Source: an uncultured Methanomassiliicoccales archaeon
Lineage (GTDB): Archaea > Thermoplasmatota > Thermoplasmata > Methanomassiliicoccales > Methanomethylophilaceae
NCBI GenBank assembly: GCA_959597175.1
Contig: CAUFXM010000009.1
Coordinates: 1 to 64,000 of the forward strand
Reading direction: 5' to 3'
DNA: 64,000 nucleotides
A program made the translations under genes and the position numbers. Shown piece after piece: positions 25,825 through 33,844 of the stretch. Position 1 is the stretch's first letter, and every line of letters starts with the position of its first letter. The notes beneath the pieces were generated by a model that was given only the letters and a program-made list of their open reading frames with translations, was not told the DNA's origin and did not search any database.

Positions 25825-26615
25825 TGGACGACAACAAGCTGAAGAACTTCCTGGTCAACGGATTCCAGGCCCTTGACCGCCGCGAGGACGAGGACGACAT
25901 CGTCGAGGAGTCCTATGGGGAGGACGTCGAGGCGGTGGATGAGAGGGTGGAGACCGTCCGCCAGGACGACCGCCCCGACATCACCTCGTCCCTCAAGGAC
26001 CTGGAGACGGAACTGATCAGGATCAGATACATGATAGAGGACATGCGCGACGCAGAGCCGGATCCCCCGGATCTGTCGGCGTACATGACCACGAGGGAGC
26101 AGTTCAAGTCCATCACGGCGTCCGTCGAGAAACGGAACGCCGAGACGGCGAACAAGACCCTGGTGGGCGCGATGGAGGCCATCTCTGTGATGAGAGAGGA
26201 CTTCTTCAAGCTCTGCCAGGGGATGAGAGGACGCATAGGAGAACTCAGCGCCGAGACGGTGCTCTCGAGTTTCGAGGCCTACAGCGTCGACATGGAGAAC
26301 ATTCTCGTGGACGGGGGCGTGTACATTGGCGCCTTCCCTTACGAGAAGCTCAACACGCTCCACCAGCGCATCGTCGGAGTGATACCCACAGGCGAGGCGG
26401 AGAAAGACGGCATGGTGGCCGAAAGGCTGTCGGACGGGTACAAGTTCGGAGACAAGGTCCTGATAAAGGAGAAGGTCAACGTGTACAAGTTCGATGCGTC
26501 TCTGGCGCCCAAGCCCGATGAAACCATTTCGGAAACAGATTCCCAAACAGATTCGGACGCCGGCACGGAGCCGGATGAGATGACGTCAGAGACGAACCAG
26601 GAGGAAGAAGAATGA
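25824..26615 (+). CDS. GrpE-like nucleotide exchange factor
   Basis: 263 residues, acidic at both ends. The middle is helical (LKDLETELIRIRYMIEDM, then a long amphipathic stretch to about 150), followed by a C-terminal segment that matches the GrpE beta domain: FPYEKLNTLHQRIVGVIP, and GYKFGDKVLIKEKVNVYK (about 215-232), close to GrpE's 'GY..gdRvLRpAkV.V'. GrpE opens the Hsp70 nucleotide site. The N-terminal coiled coil is shorter and more divergent than in housekeeping GrpE. It overlaps dnaK by four bases (ATGA). A specialised exchange factor for the two Hsp70s here is inferred. Confidence 0.75.
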   Translation: MDDNKLKNFLVNGFQALDRREDEDDIVEESYGEDVEAVDERVETVRQDDRPDITSSLKDLETELIRIRYMIEDMRDAEPDPPDLSAYMTTREQFKSITASVEKRNAETANKTLVGAMEAISVMREDFFKLCQGMRGRIGELSAETVLSSFEAYSVDMENILVDGGVYIGAFPYEKLNTLHQRIVGVIPTGEAEKDGMVAERLSDGYKFGDKVLIKEKVNVYKFDASLAPKPDETISETDSQTDSDAGTEPDEMTSETNQEEEE

Positions 26616-28189
26616 CAGACTACTGCATCGGTATCGACCTGGGCACGACCTACTCGTGCCTTGCCTTTATCGACGAGGATGGGGACCCGGTTGTTGAGAA
26701 AAACTTCGAGCAGGAGGACACAACACCGTCCGTCATCCTCTTCAACGAGAACGGAGAGATCATCGTCGGATCCCCGGCGAAGGACATGGCCATGATGTAC
26801 CCGCCCGAGAGGATCGTCACCTCCATCAAGAGGCAGATGGGAACCGACTACGAGATCGACATAGATGGCGAGAAGTACAACCCCATCATGCTCTCCGCGG
26901 TCATCCTCAGGAAGATGATCAACGACTTCAACGAGAACCACGGGTGCGACGTCAAGAAAGCGGTCATCACATGCCCCGCCTACTTCGGCCAGAACGAGAG
27001 GGACGCCACGAAGACCGCCGGAACCATCGCCGGCCTCGACGATGTCACCGTCATCAACGAGCCCACCGCTGCCGCCATCTCCTTCGGGTTCGGAAACACC
27101 ACCGACGGTAAGAAGAGGGTCCTGGTCTACGACCTCGGCGGAGGCACCTTCGATGTCACCATCCTCGAGATCGATGGATCCTCCTTCACCGCCGTCGCCA
27201 CTGACGGAGAGAGGCTCCTTGGAGGAAAGGACTGGGATGCCGTGATCTCCAAGCTCATCAAGGAGAAGGTGTCCGAGGAGTCCGGAATCGACATCGAGAC
27301 CCTGGACGAGGACGAGGACATCAGGCAGACCCTGATCAACGACTCCGAGACCATCAAGAAGAGGCTCTCCACCGCGGAGTCCACCAAGGGTACCCTGACC
27401 GTCGAGGGACAGAAGATCGTCTTCACCATCACCAGGGAGGAGTTCGAGTCCGCCTCCGCCGGTCTGATCCAGACCACCATCGACATCATCGACCGCGTTC
27501 TCGCCTCCAAGGAGTTCTCCATGGCTGACATCAACGAGGTCATCCTCGTCGGAGGCTCCTCCAGGATGCCCCAGGTAAGGAACGCCATCGCCGCCAAGTA
27601 CCCCGACGCCGACATCAAGGTGTTCGACCCCGACCAGTCTGTGGCCAAGGGAGCCGCCCTGTTCGCCAAGTCCAACTCCATGATCCCCGAGGGAGCCGCA
27701 GTCGACCCCGCGACTGGCGCACCCGCCGAGCCCATCGAGGGCGTGCTCAGCGTCCACAACGTCCTGAGCAAGACCTTCGGAATCAAGGCCATGTACGAGG
27801 ACGGCACCGAGATGATCTCCAACATCATCTTCAGGAACGAGGTCCTGCCCATCGAGTCCATCAAGACCTACTACCCCGTGGACGACGGACAGTCCACGAT
27901 CAAGGTAGAGATCTACGAGGATTCCGCCATGAACAACGAGGACGGCAAGAAGACCGCCGTCATCGACGGTGCACCCGTCGGGGAGTTCATGATGGAGCTG
28001 CCCATGGACGTCACCAAGAACACGCCCATCACCGTGAAGTTCACCGCCACCGACGAGGGTATCCTCATCGCAAGCGTTGACTGCATGGACCAGCACACCG
28101 ACTACCAGATCGAGAACGATCTGAAGATGTCCGCCGACGCCATCCAGAAGTCCCAGGGACTGATGGAGAAGGTCAGCAACGCCAACTGA
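26612..28189 (+). CDS. dnaK: DnaK-type chaperone lacking the helical lid
   Basis: 525 residues. The nucleotide domain is complete: GIDLGTTYSCLAF at the N-terminus, CPAYFGQNERDATK, VYDLGGGTFDVT, and ILVGGSSRMPQV. The beta substrate domain follows from about residue 395 (FGIKAMYEDGTEMISNIIFR). The chain ends soon after the first helix (KSQGLMEKVSNAN), whereas a normal DnaK of 610-640 residues has a full lid. Without a lid, substrate release would be fast. It ends the five-gene operon, with a terminator hairpin right after. Whether this is the cell's only DnaK cannot be told; no dnaJ lies nearby. Confidence 0.93.
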   Translation: MTDYCIGIDLGTTYSCLAFIDEDGDPVVEKNFEQEDTTPSVILFNENGEIIVGSPAKDMAMMYPPERIVTSIKRQMGTDYEIDIDGEKYNPIMLSAVILRKMINDFNENHGCDVKKAVITCPAYFGQNERDATKTAGTIAGLDDVTVINEPTAAAISFGFGNTTDGKKRVLVYDLGGGTFDVTILEIDGSSFTAVATDGERLLGGKDWDAVISKLIKEKVSEESGIDIETLDEDEDIRQTLINDSETIKKRLSTAESTKGTLTVEGQKIVFTITREEFESASAGLIQTTIDIIDRVLASKEFSMADINEVILVGGSSRMPQVRNAIAAKYPDADIKVFDPDQSVAKGAALFAKSNSMIPEGAAVDPATGAPAEPIEGVLSVHNVLSKTFGIKAMYEDGTEMISNIIFRNEVLPIESIKTYYPVDDGQSTIKVEIYEDSAMNNEDGKKTAVIDGAPVGEFMMELPMDVTKNTPITVKFTATDEGILIASVDCMDQHTDYQIENDLKMSADAIQKSQGLMEKVSNAN

Positions 28190-28197
28190 TTCCAAAC

Positions 28198-28213
28198 GGG
28201 GCCTCCGGGCCCC
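28198..28213 (+). terminator. Terminator of the Hsp70 operon
   Basis: GGGGCC-TCCG-GGCCCC hairpin nine bases after the dnaK stop, followed by TTCCTTCGCCCTT. Confidence 0.65.
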
Positions 28214-28487
28214 TTCCTTCGCCCTTCGAGGCACTCCTTCAACATCCGGCCTGATCACCGGTCTATAGATTTCCATGACTTACGGATCCGACCCAGCAGG
28301 ACGTCTGCCTTTCGGATTCTCATGAACGGTTCAGAATGCCTTCTGATGAACCGCTTTGGAAGATCGCCCGTACGATGGATCCGATAAGATGGTCCCCAGA
28401 TCAGGCTCATAAAGAGTGCGCTGCAATATCCGACAGTGGGATCCAGATGGGATCGGACAGATTGCTTCCGGCCGCTCAATGACGAGA
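28214..28487. other. Intergenic, no gene seen
   Basis: About 270 bases between the terminator and the convergent stress-protein gene. A short imperfect hairpin (CGGTTCA near 28327 with TGAACCG near 28347) is the only structure noted. A minus-strand open frame across it has no ribosome site and no family resemblance. Confidence 0.4.
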
Positions 28488-28886
28488 TCAATCGTCCTCG
28501 TCACTCACCAGGATGACCGTGCACTCGGCGTTCTTGATCACGTAATCGGATACGCTCCCGAGGAACAGTCTGTCCAGCGAGGACCTGTCGGAGCGACCTA
28601 CGACTATGGTGTCGCAGTCGTAGCGGTCAGCCACATCAAGAACCGTCTCGTCGGGTTTCCCTGTCTCGATGATGGAGTGGACGATCGCCCCCTCCGCGGA
28701 CGCTTTCTTCTGCGCAGCCTCCATGTACTCCCTGACGGTCGGATCAGGGTCCTCTGGGTCCATCCTGTCCTTGGAGACGACTGTGAGTATGTAGAGAGGT
28801 TCGTTGAAGTTGACCGCATGTCTGATGGCATAGTCCAGCGCGCGCTCGCAGCTCGGTCTGCCGTCATATGCCAGGAGTAGTGTCAT
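28488..28886 (-). CDS. Universal stress protein (UspA family)
   Basis: 132 residues, the usual length of a single Usp domain. The first strand is TLLLAYDGRPSCERALDYA with the conserved Asp, and the ATP-binding motif G-2x-G-9x-G-S is present in modified form near the end (VVGRSDRSSLDRLFLGSVSD). Usp proteins bind ATP and help cells endure stress in ways that are poorly defined. ATG 28886 lies about 26 bases after a TATA box (GTTTATAG on the minus strand, about 28912-28919), so the transcript is leaderless. It lies downstream of mtaCB1, separated by a strong terminator. Confidence 0.93.
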   Translation of the reverse strand: MTLLLAYDGRPSCERALDYAIRHAVNFNEPLYILTVVSKDRMDPEDPDPTVREYMEAAQKKASAEGAIVHSIIETGKPDETVLDVADRYDCDTIVVGRSDRSSLDRLFLGSVSDYVIKNAECTVILVSDEDD

Positions 28887-28967
28887 AGCGAATTGGGACT
28901 GACGTGACTGGCTATAAACATTCTGATGGATGTGCCAGACATAACGAAAAGACGAATTGGTGGTTTC

Positions 28968-28999
28968 GGCCCGGACGGGACAGAGTGGCCGTCCGGGCC
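28968..28999 (-). terminator. Terminator of mtaCB1
   Basis: Perfect 11-bp stem, GGCCCGGACGG with CCGTCCGGGCC, and a 10-nt loop, 22 bases after the mtaB1 stop. The minus-strand side continues into a stretch with several T's. Confidence 0.7.
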
Positions 29000-29020
29000 T
29001 TTGGAGGTTTATATCAGCCT

Positions 29021-30421
29021 TCAGAGGTCGTAGCTCTTGGGGTTGAAGAGAGGCACGGTGTCCTTGTACTCCTTGGTGCAGTACTCGTAGAACTTGTCCG
29101 TGTCGTCGGGGAGGGCCTCCAGCTTCTTGATGATGTCCTGGAGGGTCTCGAGCTGCTTGTTGGTCAGTCCGAGCTCCTTGCTCTCGTATCCCTGGAGAAC
29201 GATCTTGGCACCGCAGAGACCGGCGGCCTTGGACCTAAGGTAGAGGTCCTCACCGGCGTCGACGATGGCCTGTCCGACCATGTAGGCGTGGTCGTAGGCG
29301 AGCACGTAGGCCTCGGGGCCTCTGTACCTGTCGGCGTACATGTACATGTCCCTGAGGGTCTTGGCCTGTCCCAGCTGGGTGGCGGTGTTCATCAGGGCGG
29401 CCTCGTAGGCGATGGATCCGAACCAGCACTGGACGGAGGTTCCACCGAACTCGGGGTGGTACTCGACGGACTCGTTGGACCAGAGGTCGCAGCACTGGGC
29501 GATCAGGTTACCCTGGAGATCGCAGTGAGCGCACTGGCAGTTCTTACCCTCCTGAGCGGTGGGCTTTCCGGCGATGGCCTTGCAGATGACTCCCTCGTAT
29601 CCGCAGTCCTTGTCGGGACCGACGGCACCGGACTCCCAGGCAGCCAGGGTCCTGGCGGCGGAGATGCACCTGGTGACGGCGGAGAAGGTCTTCTGGACAT
29701 CGTTGTCGAGGAATCCTCCGGCCATGAACATGGACACGTTGGCTCCGGAGCAGTTGGTGTCTCCTCCAGCGACGCACTTGTTCTTCTTGGCGATGTCGAC
29801 GAACTGGGACCAGACATACTCCATGTCGATGGATCCGAGGTATCCGACACCGAACAGGAAGGCGACGATGTCTCCGTTGGTGACAGCGTAGTCGGCGAAC
29901 TCTTTTCCTCCGACGGACTCACAGGACAGGTTGTCGGCACCGTTCTCGCAAGCGATCTCGGCGCACTCGAACAGCTTCTCGGGGTAGGCGTGGGATCCGC
30001 CCATTCCGGGCCTGAGTCCCTCCTCGGCCTCACGCTGGTCGGGGATGGTCTGCCTGACGGCGCAGTTCAGTCCGTACTCCTCGTGGTACTTCTCGCAGAT
30101 CTCTTTCTGACCGGCGACGACAGGGACGGACAGCTTGGGCTGGTTCATCTGGGAGACCCACTCGGTCTCGAGCTGGACGTTGGGGAATCCGGCGGTGACG
30201 GCCCTGTTCAGGATGTCCTTGGAGATGTAGTCGACGTACTCCTTTCTGAGCCTCTCGGCGTCCTTCTCGGTTCCTGCCCTGGGGGCGTAGTTGATCTCGG
30301 GGATGACCTCGCCGGCTCCGATCTTCAGTCCGAATCCGTAGGAGATGGGCTCCAGGGATTTTCCGAAGACCATGTCGTCAGCGCAGGCGTATGCCATTTT
30401 TGTGTATCTCTTAACTGCCAT
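29021..30421 (-). CDS. mtaB: Methanol:corrinoid methyltransferase MtaB, copy 1
   Basis: 466 residues. MtaB is the zinc enzyme that moves the methyl group of methanol to the Co(I) corrinoid on MtaC. By position, the likely zinc ligands are Glu168 (CESVGGKE), Cys224 (GGDTNCSG) and Cys297 (CQCAHCDL), corresponding to Glu164, Cys220 and Cys269 of the Methanosarcina barkeri enzyme. Start ATG 30421 lies just after mtaC1 (5 bases between). Bases 29502-30086 (residues about 112-306, containing all three ligands) are identical to mtaB copy 2 at DNA level, whereas both ends have diverged. No in-frame amber codon is needed, as expected for MtaB. Confidence 0.97.
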   Translation of the reverse strand: MAVKRYTKMAYACADDMVFGKSLEPISYGFGLKIGAGEVIPEINYAPRAGTEKDAERLRKEYVDYISKDILNRAVTAGFPNVQLETEWVSQMNQPKLSVPVVAGQKEICEKYHEEYGLNCAVRQTIPDQREAEEGLRPGMGGSHAYPEKLFECAEIACENGADNLSCESVGGKEFADYAVTNGDIVAFLFGVGYLGSIDMEYVWSQFVDIAKKNKCVAGGDTNCSGANVSMFMAGGFLDNDVQKTFSAVTRCISAARTLAAWESGAVGPDKDCGYEGVICKAIAGKPTAQEGKNCQCAHCDLQGNLIAQCCDLWSNESVEYHPEFGGTSVQCWFGSIAYEAALMNTATQLGQAKTLRDMYMYADRYRGPEAYVLAYDHAYMVGQAIVDAGEDLYLRSKAAGLCGAKIVLQGYESKELGLTNKQLETLQDIIKKLEALPDDTDKFYEYCTKEYKDTVPLFNPKSYDL

Positions 30422-30426
30422 CTGAA

Positions 30427-31209
30427 TCACTCTCCGTTTACGATGTTGTCCCACTCTTCCCTGACCTTCTTCCAGTCGTATCCGTCCAGAATCTTCTGGG
30501 CGATGAGGGGGGTCTGGGGGGCCTTCTCGGAGTAGATACCGAGGTCGTAGGAGTTGGCGTACTCCCTGTTGACGGCTCCTCCGCATCCCATCATGGGGAT
30601 GTTGAGGCCGGCCTCCTGGAGGCCCTTGGCGACTGCGGGGAAGGCGGTCATGGTGGTGGTCATCAGAGCGGTTCCGGAAATGAAGAGGGGCTTGACCTCG
30701 ACGCACTTGGCGACGGCGTCAACGACGGGAACGTCACGGCCCATGTCGATGACGTTGTAACCGGAAGCCCTCATCATGACAGCGGCGATGTTCTTTCCGA
30801 TGTCGTGGGGGTCTCCCTCGGCAGCGTGCATGACGACAGTCGCCTTGGGGGTAACTCCGCCGGGAACCTGCTTCTCGGCGATAGCGATTCCGATCTCCAT
30901 GGTCTTGGCGGCCATCATGATCTCGGGCAGGTAGTAAACGTGCTCGGCGTACAGCTTGGCGACGATCTCCATACCGGCGACCAGTCCGTTGTTGATGATG
31001 TCCAGGGGGTCCCTCTCTTTCAGGGCCTGGGTAACGACGGGTCCGACGGTCTTGAACCTCATGTAGAGGACTTCCTCTGCGACCTTGTGGAAGACAGGGT
31101 CGGTGGGGAGCAGCTTTGCAGCCATCTCCTGGGGAGTCATCTCGACCTGAAGGTCGATGTCGTAGCGCTTCAGTACTTTGGAAAAGTCTGCACCTTCGCA
31201 ACTAAGCAT
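30427..31209 (-). CDS. mtaC: Methanol corrinoid protein MtaC, copy 1
   Basis: 260 residues. The N-terminal helical cap (about 1-120) is followed by a Rossmann-like B12-binding domain. The cobalt-ligating His135 lies in EGDPHDIGKN, then GTALMTTTMTAFP and the glycine-rich AGLNIPMMGCGGAVN complete the corrinoid pocket. It carries the methyl group between MtaB and MtaA. GTPase- or ATP-driven repair of the oxidised cobalt would come from RamA nearby. The start ATG at 31209 follows a GGAG Shine-Dalgarno (31216-31219 region, minus strand); the open frame extends 30 codons further upstream but without a site. First gene of mtaCB1. Confidence 0.97.
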   Translation of the reverse strand: MLSCEGADFSKVLKRYDIDLQVEMTPQEMAAKLLPTDPVFHKVAEEVLYMRFKTVGPVVTQALKERDPLDIINNGLVAGMEIVAKLYAEHVYYLPEIMMAAKTMEIGIAIAEKQVPGGVTPKATVVMHAAEGDPHDIGKNIAAVMMRASGYNVIDMGRDVPVVDAVAKCVEVKPLFISGTALMTTTMTAFPAVAKGLQEAGLNIPMMGCGGAVNREYANSYDLGIYSEKAPQTPLIAQKILDGYDWKKVREEWDNIVNGE

Positions 31210-31560
31210 TCTATCTCCTCTGCAAAGGGCCCGAAGGCCCTCTACAAGCCACAGAAACGTATGATTGTATTTAGGAGATTTCATGGATGCTTGATTCATC
31301 CATACATTTTTTTGATTTTATATTTAAATATATGAATTTTTATCCATCCAACATCAAATTTTCATCCATTCATATAAATAACTTTCTATTTTTCAAAAAG
31401 AGTACATCCAATATCATCCATCGATTAAAGTGGTGTGAAAATATGTGAAATCAATATTTCAGACCCACCGTATTTTATCATTTCGCAACTTCGGCTGATG
31501 GGATCGCAATGTTACGACGATTGACGTTGGATGATGGCTCCCATATTCGGAAACCATAGC
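31210..31560 (-). promoter_or_regulatory. mtaC1 upstream region with repeated ATCCA motifs
   Basis: AT-rich stretch holding the TATA region of mtaC1 (ATTTAAATATA, about 31321-31332). A six-base word, CATCCA or its complement TGGATG, or the close variant TATCCATCC, occurs about seven times: near 31284, 31298, 31341, 31362, 31404, 31415 and 31528. Two of them make a 7-bp inverted repeat (ATGGATG...CATCCAT, 31283-31304). The same word lies before mtaC2 and before the RamA operon. It is a candidate binding site for a regulator of methanol genes. Confidence 0.5.
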
Positions 31561-31589
31561 AGAACGAACGAAGAGATACTGAGAAGATG

Positions 31590-31613
31590 GGTGGAGGGGA
31601 ACATCCCTCCACC
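31590..31613 (-). terminator. Terminator of mtaCB2
   Basis: GGTGGAGGG and CCCTCCACC form a perfect 9-bp stem with a 6-nt loop, 45 bases after the mtaB2 stop. The minus-strand continuation CATCTTCTCAGTATCTCTTC is pyrimidine-rich. Confidence 0.7.
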
Positions 31614-31658
31614 GGGAAAGGGTTTGTTAAATGGTTTCTTGAAGGTATGCTCTCAATC

Positions 31659-33059
31659 TCAGAGACCGTAGTTCTTCTTGTTGTACAGGGGCACGAGCTC
31701 GGAGTACTTCTTGTCGCAGTACTCGAAGAACTTGTCCTCGCTGTCCGGAAGAGCCTCGAGGTCCTTGATGATGCCCTCGAGAACCTCCAGCTGCTTGTTG
31801 GTCAGCTGGATCTCCTTGGCATCGTATCCGCCCTTGACGATCTTGGCAGCGGTCAGACCGGCGGCCTTGGCCCTGAGGTAGATGTTGTCACCGTTCTCGG
31901 CGATGGCCTGTCCGATCTTGTAGGCGTTGTCGTAGGCGAGGATGTATCCCTCGGGTCCACGGGCCCTGTCAGAGATCATGTACAGGTCCCTGAGGGTCTT
32001 CTCCTGGCCGGTCTGGATAGCGGTGTTCATCAGAGAAACCTCGTATCCGAGAGGTCCGAGCCAGCACTGGACGGAGGAACCACCGAACTCGGGGTGGTAC
32101 TCGACGGACTCGTTGGACCAGAGGTCGCAGACCTGAGCCATCAGGTTACCCTGGAGATCGCAGTGAGCGCACTGGCAGTTCTTACCCTCCTGAGCGGTGG
32201 GCTTTCCGGCGATGGCCTTGCAGATGACTCCCTCGTATCCGCAGTCCTTGTCGGGACCGACGGCACCGGACTCCCAGGCAGCCAGGGTCCTGGCGGCGGA
32301 GATGCACCTGGTGACGGCGGAGAAGGTCTTCTGGACATCGTTGTCGAGGAATCCTCCGGCCATGAACATGGACACGTTGGCTCCGGAGCAGTTGGTGTCT
32401 CCTCCAGCGACGCACTTGTTCTTCTTGGCGATGTCGACGAACTGGGACCAGACATACTCCATGTCGATGGATCCGAGGTATCCGACACCGAACAGGAAGG
32501 CGACGATGTCTCCGTTGGTGACAGCGTAGTCGGCGAACTCTTTTCCTCCGACGGACTCACAGGACAGGTTGTCGGCACCGTTCTCGCAAGCGATCTCGGC
32601 GCACTCGAACAGCTTCTCGGGGTAGGCGTGGGATCCGCCCATTCCGGGCCTGAGTCCCTCCTCGGCCTCACGCTGGTCGGGGATGGTCTGCCTGACGGCG
32701 CAGTTCAGTCCGTACTCCTCGTGGAACTTCTCGCAGATAGCCTTCTGGCCCTCGACGACGGGGGTGGCCATCTTGGGGTTACCCATCTGGGAGACCCACT
32801 CGGTCTCGAGCTGGACGTCGGGGAATCCGACGGTGACGGCCCTGTTCAGGACGTCCTTGGAGATGTAGTCGACGTACTCCTTCCTGAGGGACTCGGGGTC
32901 CTTCTCTTTTCCAGGCCTGGGAGCGTAGTTCAGCTCGGGGATGACCCTTCCGGCACCGACCTTGATTCCGAATCCGTAGGAAACGGGCTGTTTGGCGGTT
33001 CCGAAAACCATCTCGTCTGCACTGCTGTATGCCATCTTGGTGTATCTTGTTGCTGCCAT
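31659..33059 (-). CDS. mtaB: Methanol:corrinoid methyltransferase MtaB, copy 2
   Basis: 466 residues, the same length as copy 1, with the same zinc ligands (Glu168, Cys224, Cys297 by analogy). The outer parts differ from copy 1 (for example VFGTAKQPVSYGFGIKVGAG against VFGKSLEPISYGFGLKIGAG), while bases 32140-32724 are identical to 29502-30086. It probably pairs with MtaC2, encoded five bases upstream. Duplicate mtaCB sets in methanogens are often expressed under different methanol or growth conditions; the different upstream regions here would allow that. Confidence 0.97.
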   Translation of the reverse strand: MAATRYTKMAYSSADEMVFGTAKQPVSYGFGIKVGAGRVIPELNYAPRPGKEKDPESLRKEYVDYISKDVLNRAVTVGFPDVQLETEWVSQMGNPKMATPVVEGQKAICEKFHEEYGLNCAVRQTIPDQREAEEGLRPGMGGSHAYPEKLFECAEIACENGADNLSCESVGGKEFADYAVTNGDIVAFLFGVGYLGSIDMEYVWSQFVDIAKKNKCVAGGDTNCSGANVSMFMAGGFLDNDVQKTFSAVTRCISAARTLAAWESGAVGPDKDCGYEGVICKAIAGKPTAQEGKNCQCAHCDLQGNLMAQVCDLWSNESVEYHPEFGGSSVQCWLGPLGYEVSLMNTAIQTGQEKTLRDLYMISDRARGPEGYILAYDNAYKIGQAIAENGDNIYLRAKAAGLTAAKIVKGGYDAKEIQLTNKQLEVLEGIIKDLEALPDSEDKFFEYCDKKYSELVPLYNKKNYGL

Positions 33060-33064
33060 TGAAA

Positions 33065-33844
33065 TCACTCTCCAACGATGTTGTCCCACTCGTCCCTTAC
33101 TCTCTTCCAGTCGTAACCGGCGAGCACCTTGTCGGCGATCGGGGGTGTCTGCGGGGCCTTCTCGGAGTAGATTCCGAGATCGAAGGACTCAGCGAAGTCC
33201 CTGTTCACTGCACCGCCGGCGGCCATGAAGGGGATGTTGACTCCGTCCTTCACGAGGATCTCGGCGGCCCTGGGGAAGGCAGTCATGGTGGTGGTCATCA
33301 GAGCGGTTCCGGTGACCATCAGGGGCTTGACTTCCTCGACCTTGGCGACGACGTCGGTAACGGCGACGTCCTTACCCATGTCGATGACAGTGTATCCAGA
33401 GGACCTGAGCATAACAGCTGCGATGTTCTTTCCGATGTCGTGGGGGTCTCCCTCGGCAGCGTGCATAACGATGGTGGCTTTGGTCTCCCTTCCGCCGGGG
33501 ATCTGCTTCTCGGCGAGGGCGATTCCGATCTCCATGGTCTTGGCGGCCATCATGATCTCGGGCAGGTAGTAGATGTGCTCAGCGTACAGCTTAGCAACGC
33601 ACTCCATTCCGACAACCAGACCGTTGTTGATGATGTCCAGAGGCTTGTGGGTCTTCAGGGCCTCAGCGGTGGCGGGTCCGACGTCCTTGAACTTCATGTA
33701 CAGGACGCACTCCGCGACACTCTTCAGGACGGGGTCCGAGGGCAGCATCTTCTTGGCGACGGCCTCAGGGGTTGTCTCGTTCTGAGCCTCAACGTCGTAG
33801 CGTTTGAGGATCTTGGAGAAATCTACTCCTTTGTAGTCAATCAT
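33065..33844 (-). CDS. mtaC: Methanol corrinoid protein MtaC, copy 2
   Basis: 259 residues. The B12-binding site is EGDPHDIGKN with His135 as cobalt ligand, followed by GTALMTTTMTAFP and a glycine-rich loop (FMAAGGAVN). It is clearly a paralogue of MtaC1 but without a shared identical tract, unlike the mtaB genes. ATG 33844 follows a perfect AAAGGAGG Shine-Dalgarno (about 33853-33860, minus strand). TATA-like boxes lie near 33910-33918 and 33946-33955. First gene of mtaCB2. Confidence 0.97.
   Translation of the reverse strand: MIDYKGVDFSKILKRYDVEAQNETTPEAVAKKMLPSDPVLKSVAECVLYMKFKDVGPATAEALKTHKPLDIINNGLVVGMECVAKLYAEHIYYLPEIMMAAKTMEIGIALAEKQIPGGRETKATIVMHAAEGDPHDIGKNIAAVMLRSSGYTVIDMGKDVAVTDVVAKVEEVKPLMVTGTALMTTTMTAFPRAAEILVKDGVNIPFMAAGGAVNRDFAESFDLGIYSEKAPQTPPIADKVLAGYDWKRVRDEWDNIVGE

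Noticed and set aside
28255..28491. 78-codon minus-strand frame between dnaK and the stress-protein gene
   Set aside because: Arg/Ser-rich, no ribosome site, no family resemblance; it overlaps only spacer DNA.
29502..32724. Insertion sequence or recent whole-operon duplication explaining the repeat
   Set aside because: The identical tract begins and ends inside mtaB and has no inverted ends; flanks are diverged, so conversion fits better.
29021..33059. Pyrrolysine (amber) readthrough in the methyltransferase genes
   Set aside because: Both mtaB genes are complete without in-frame TAG, as expected for methanol enzymes; no pyl or methylamine genes are in the window.
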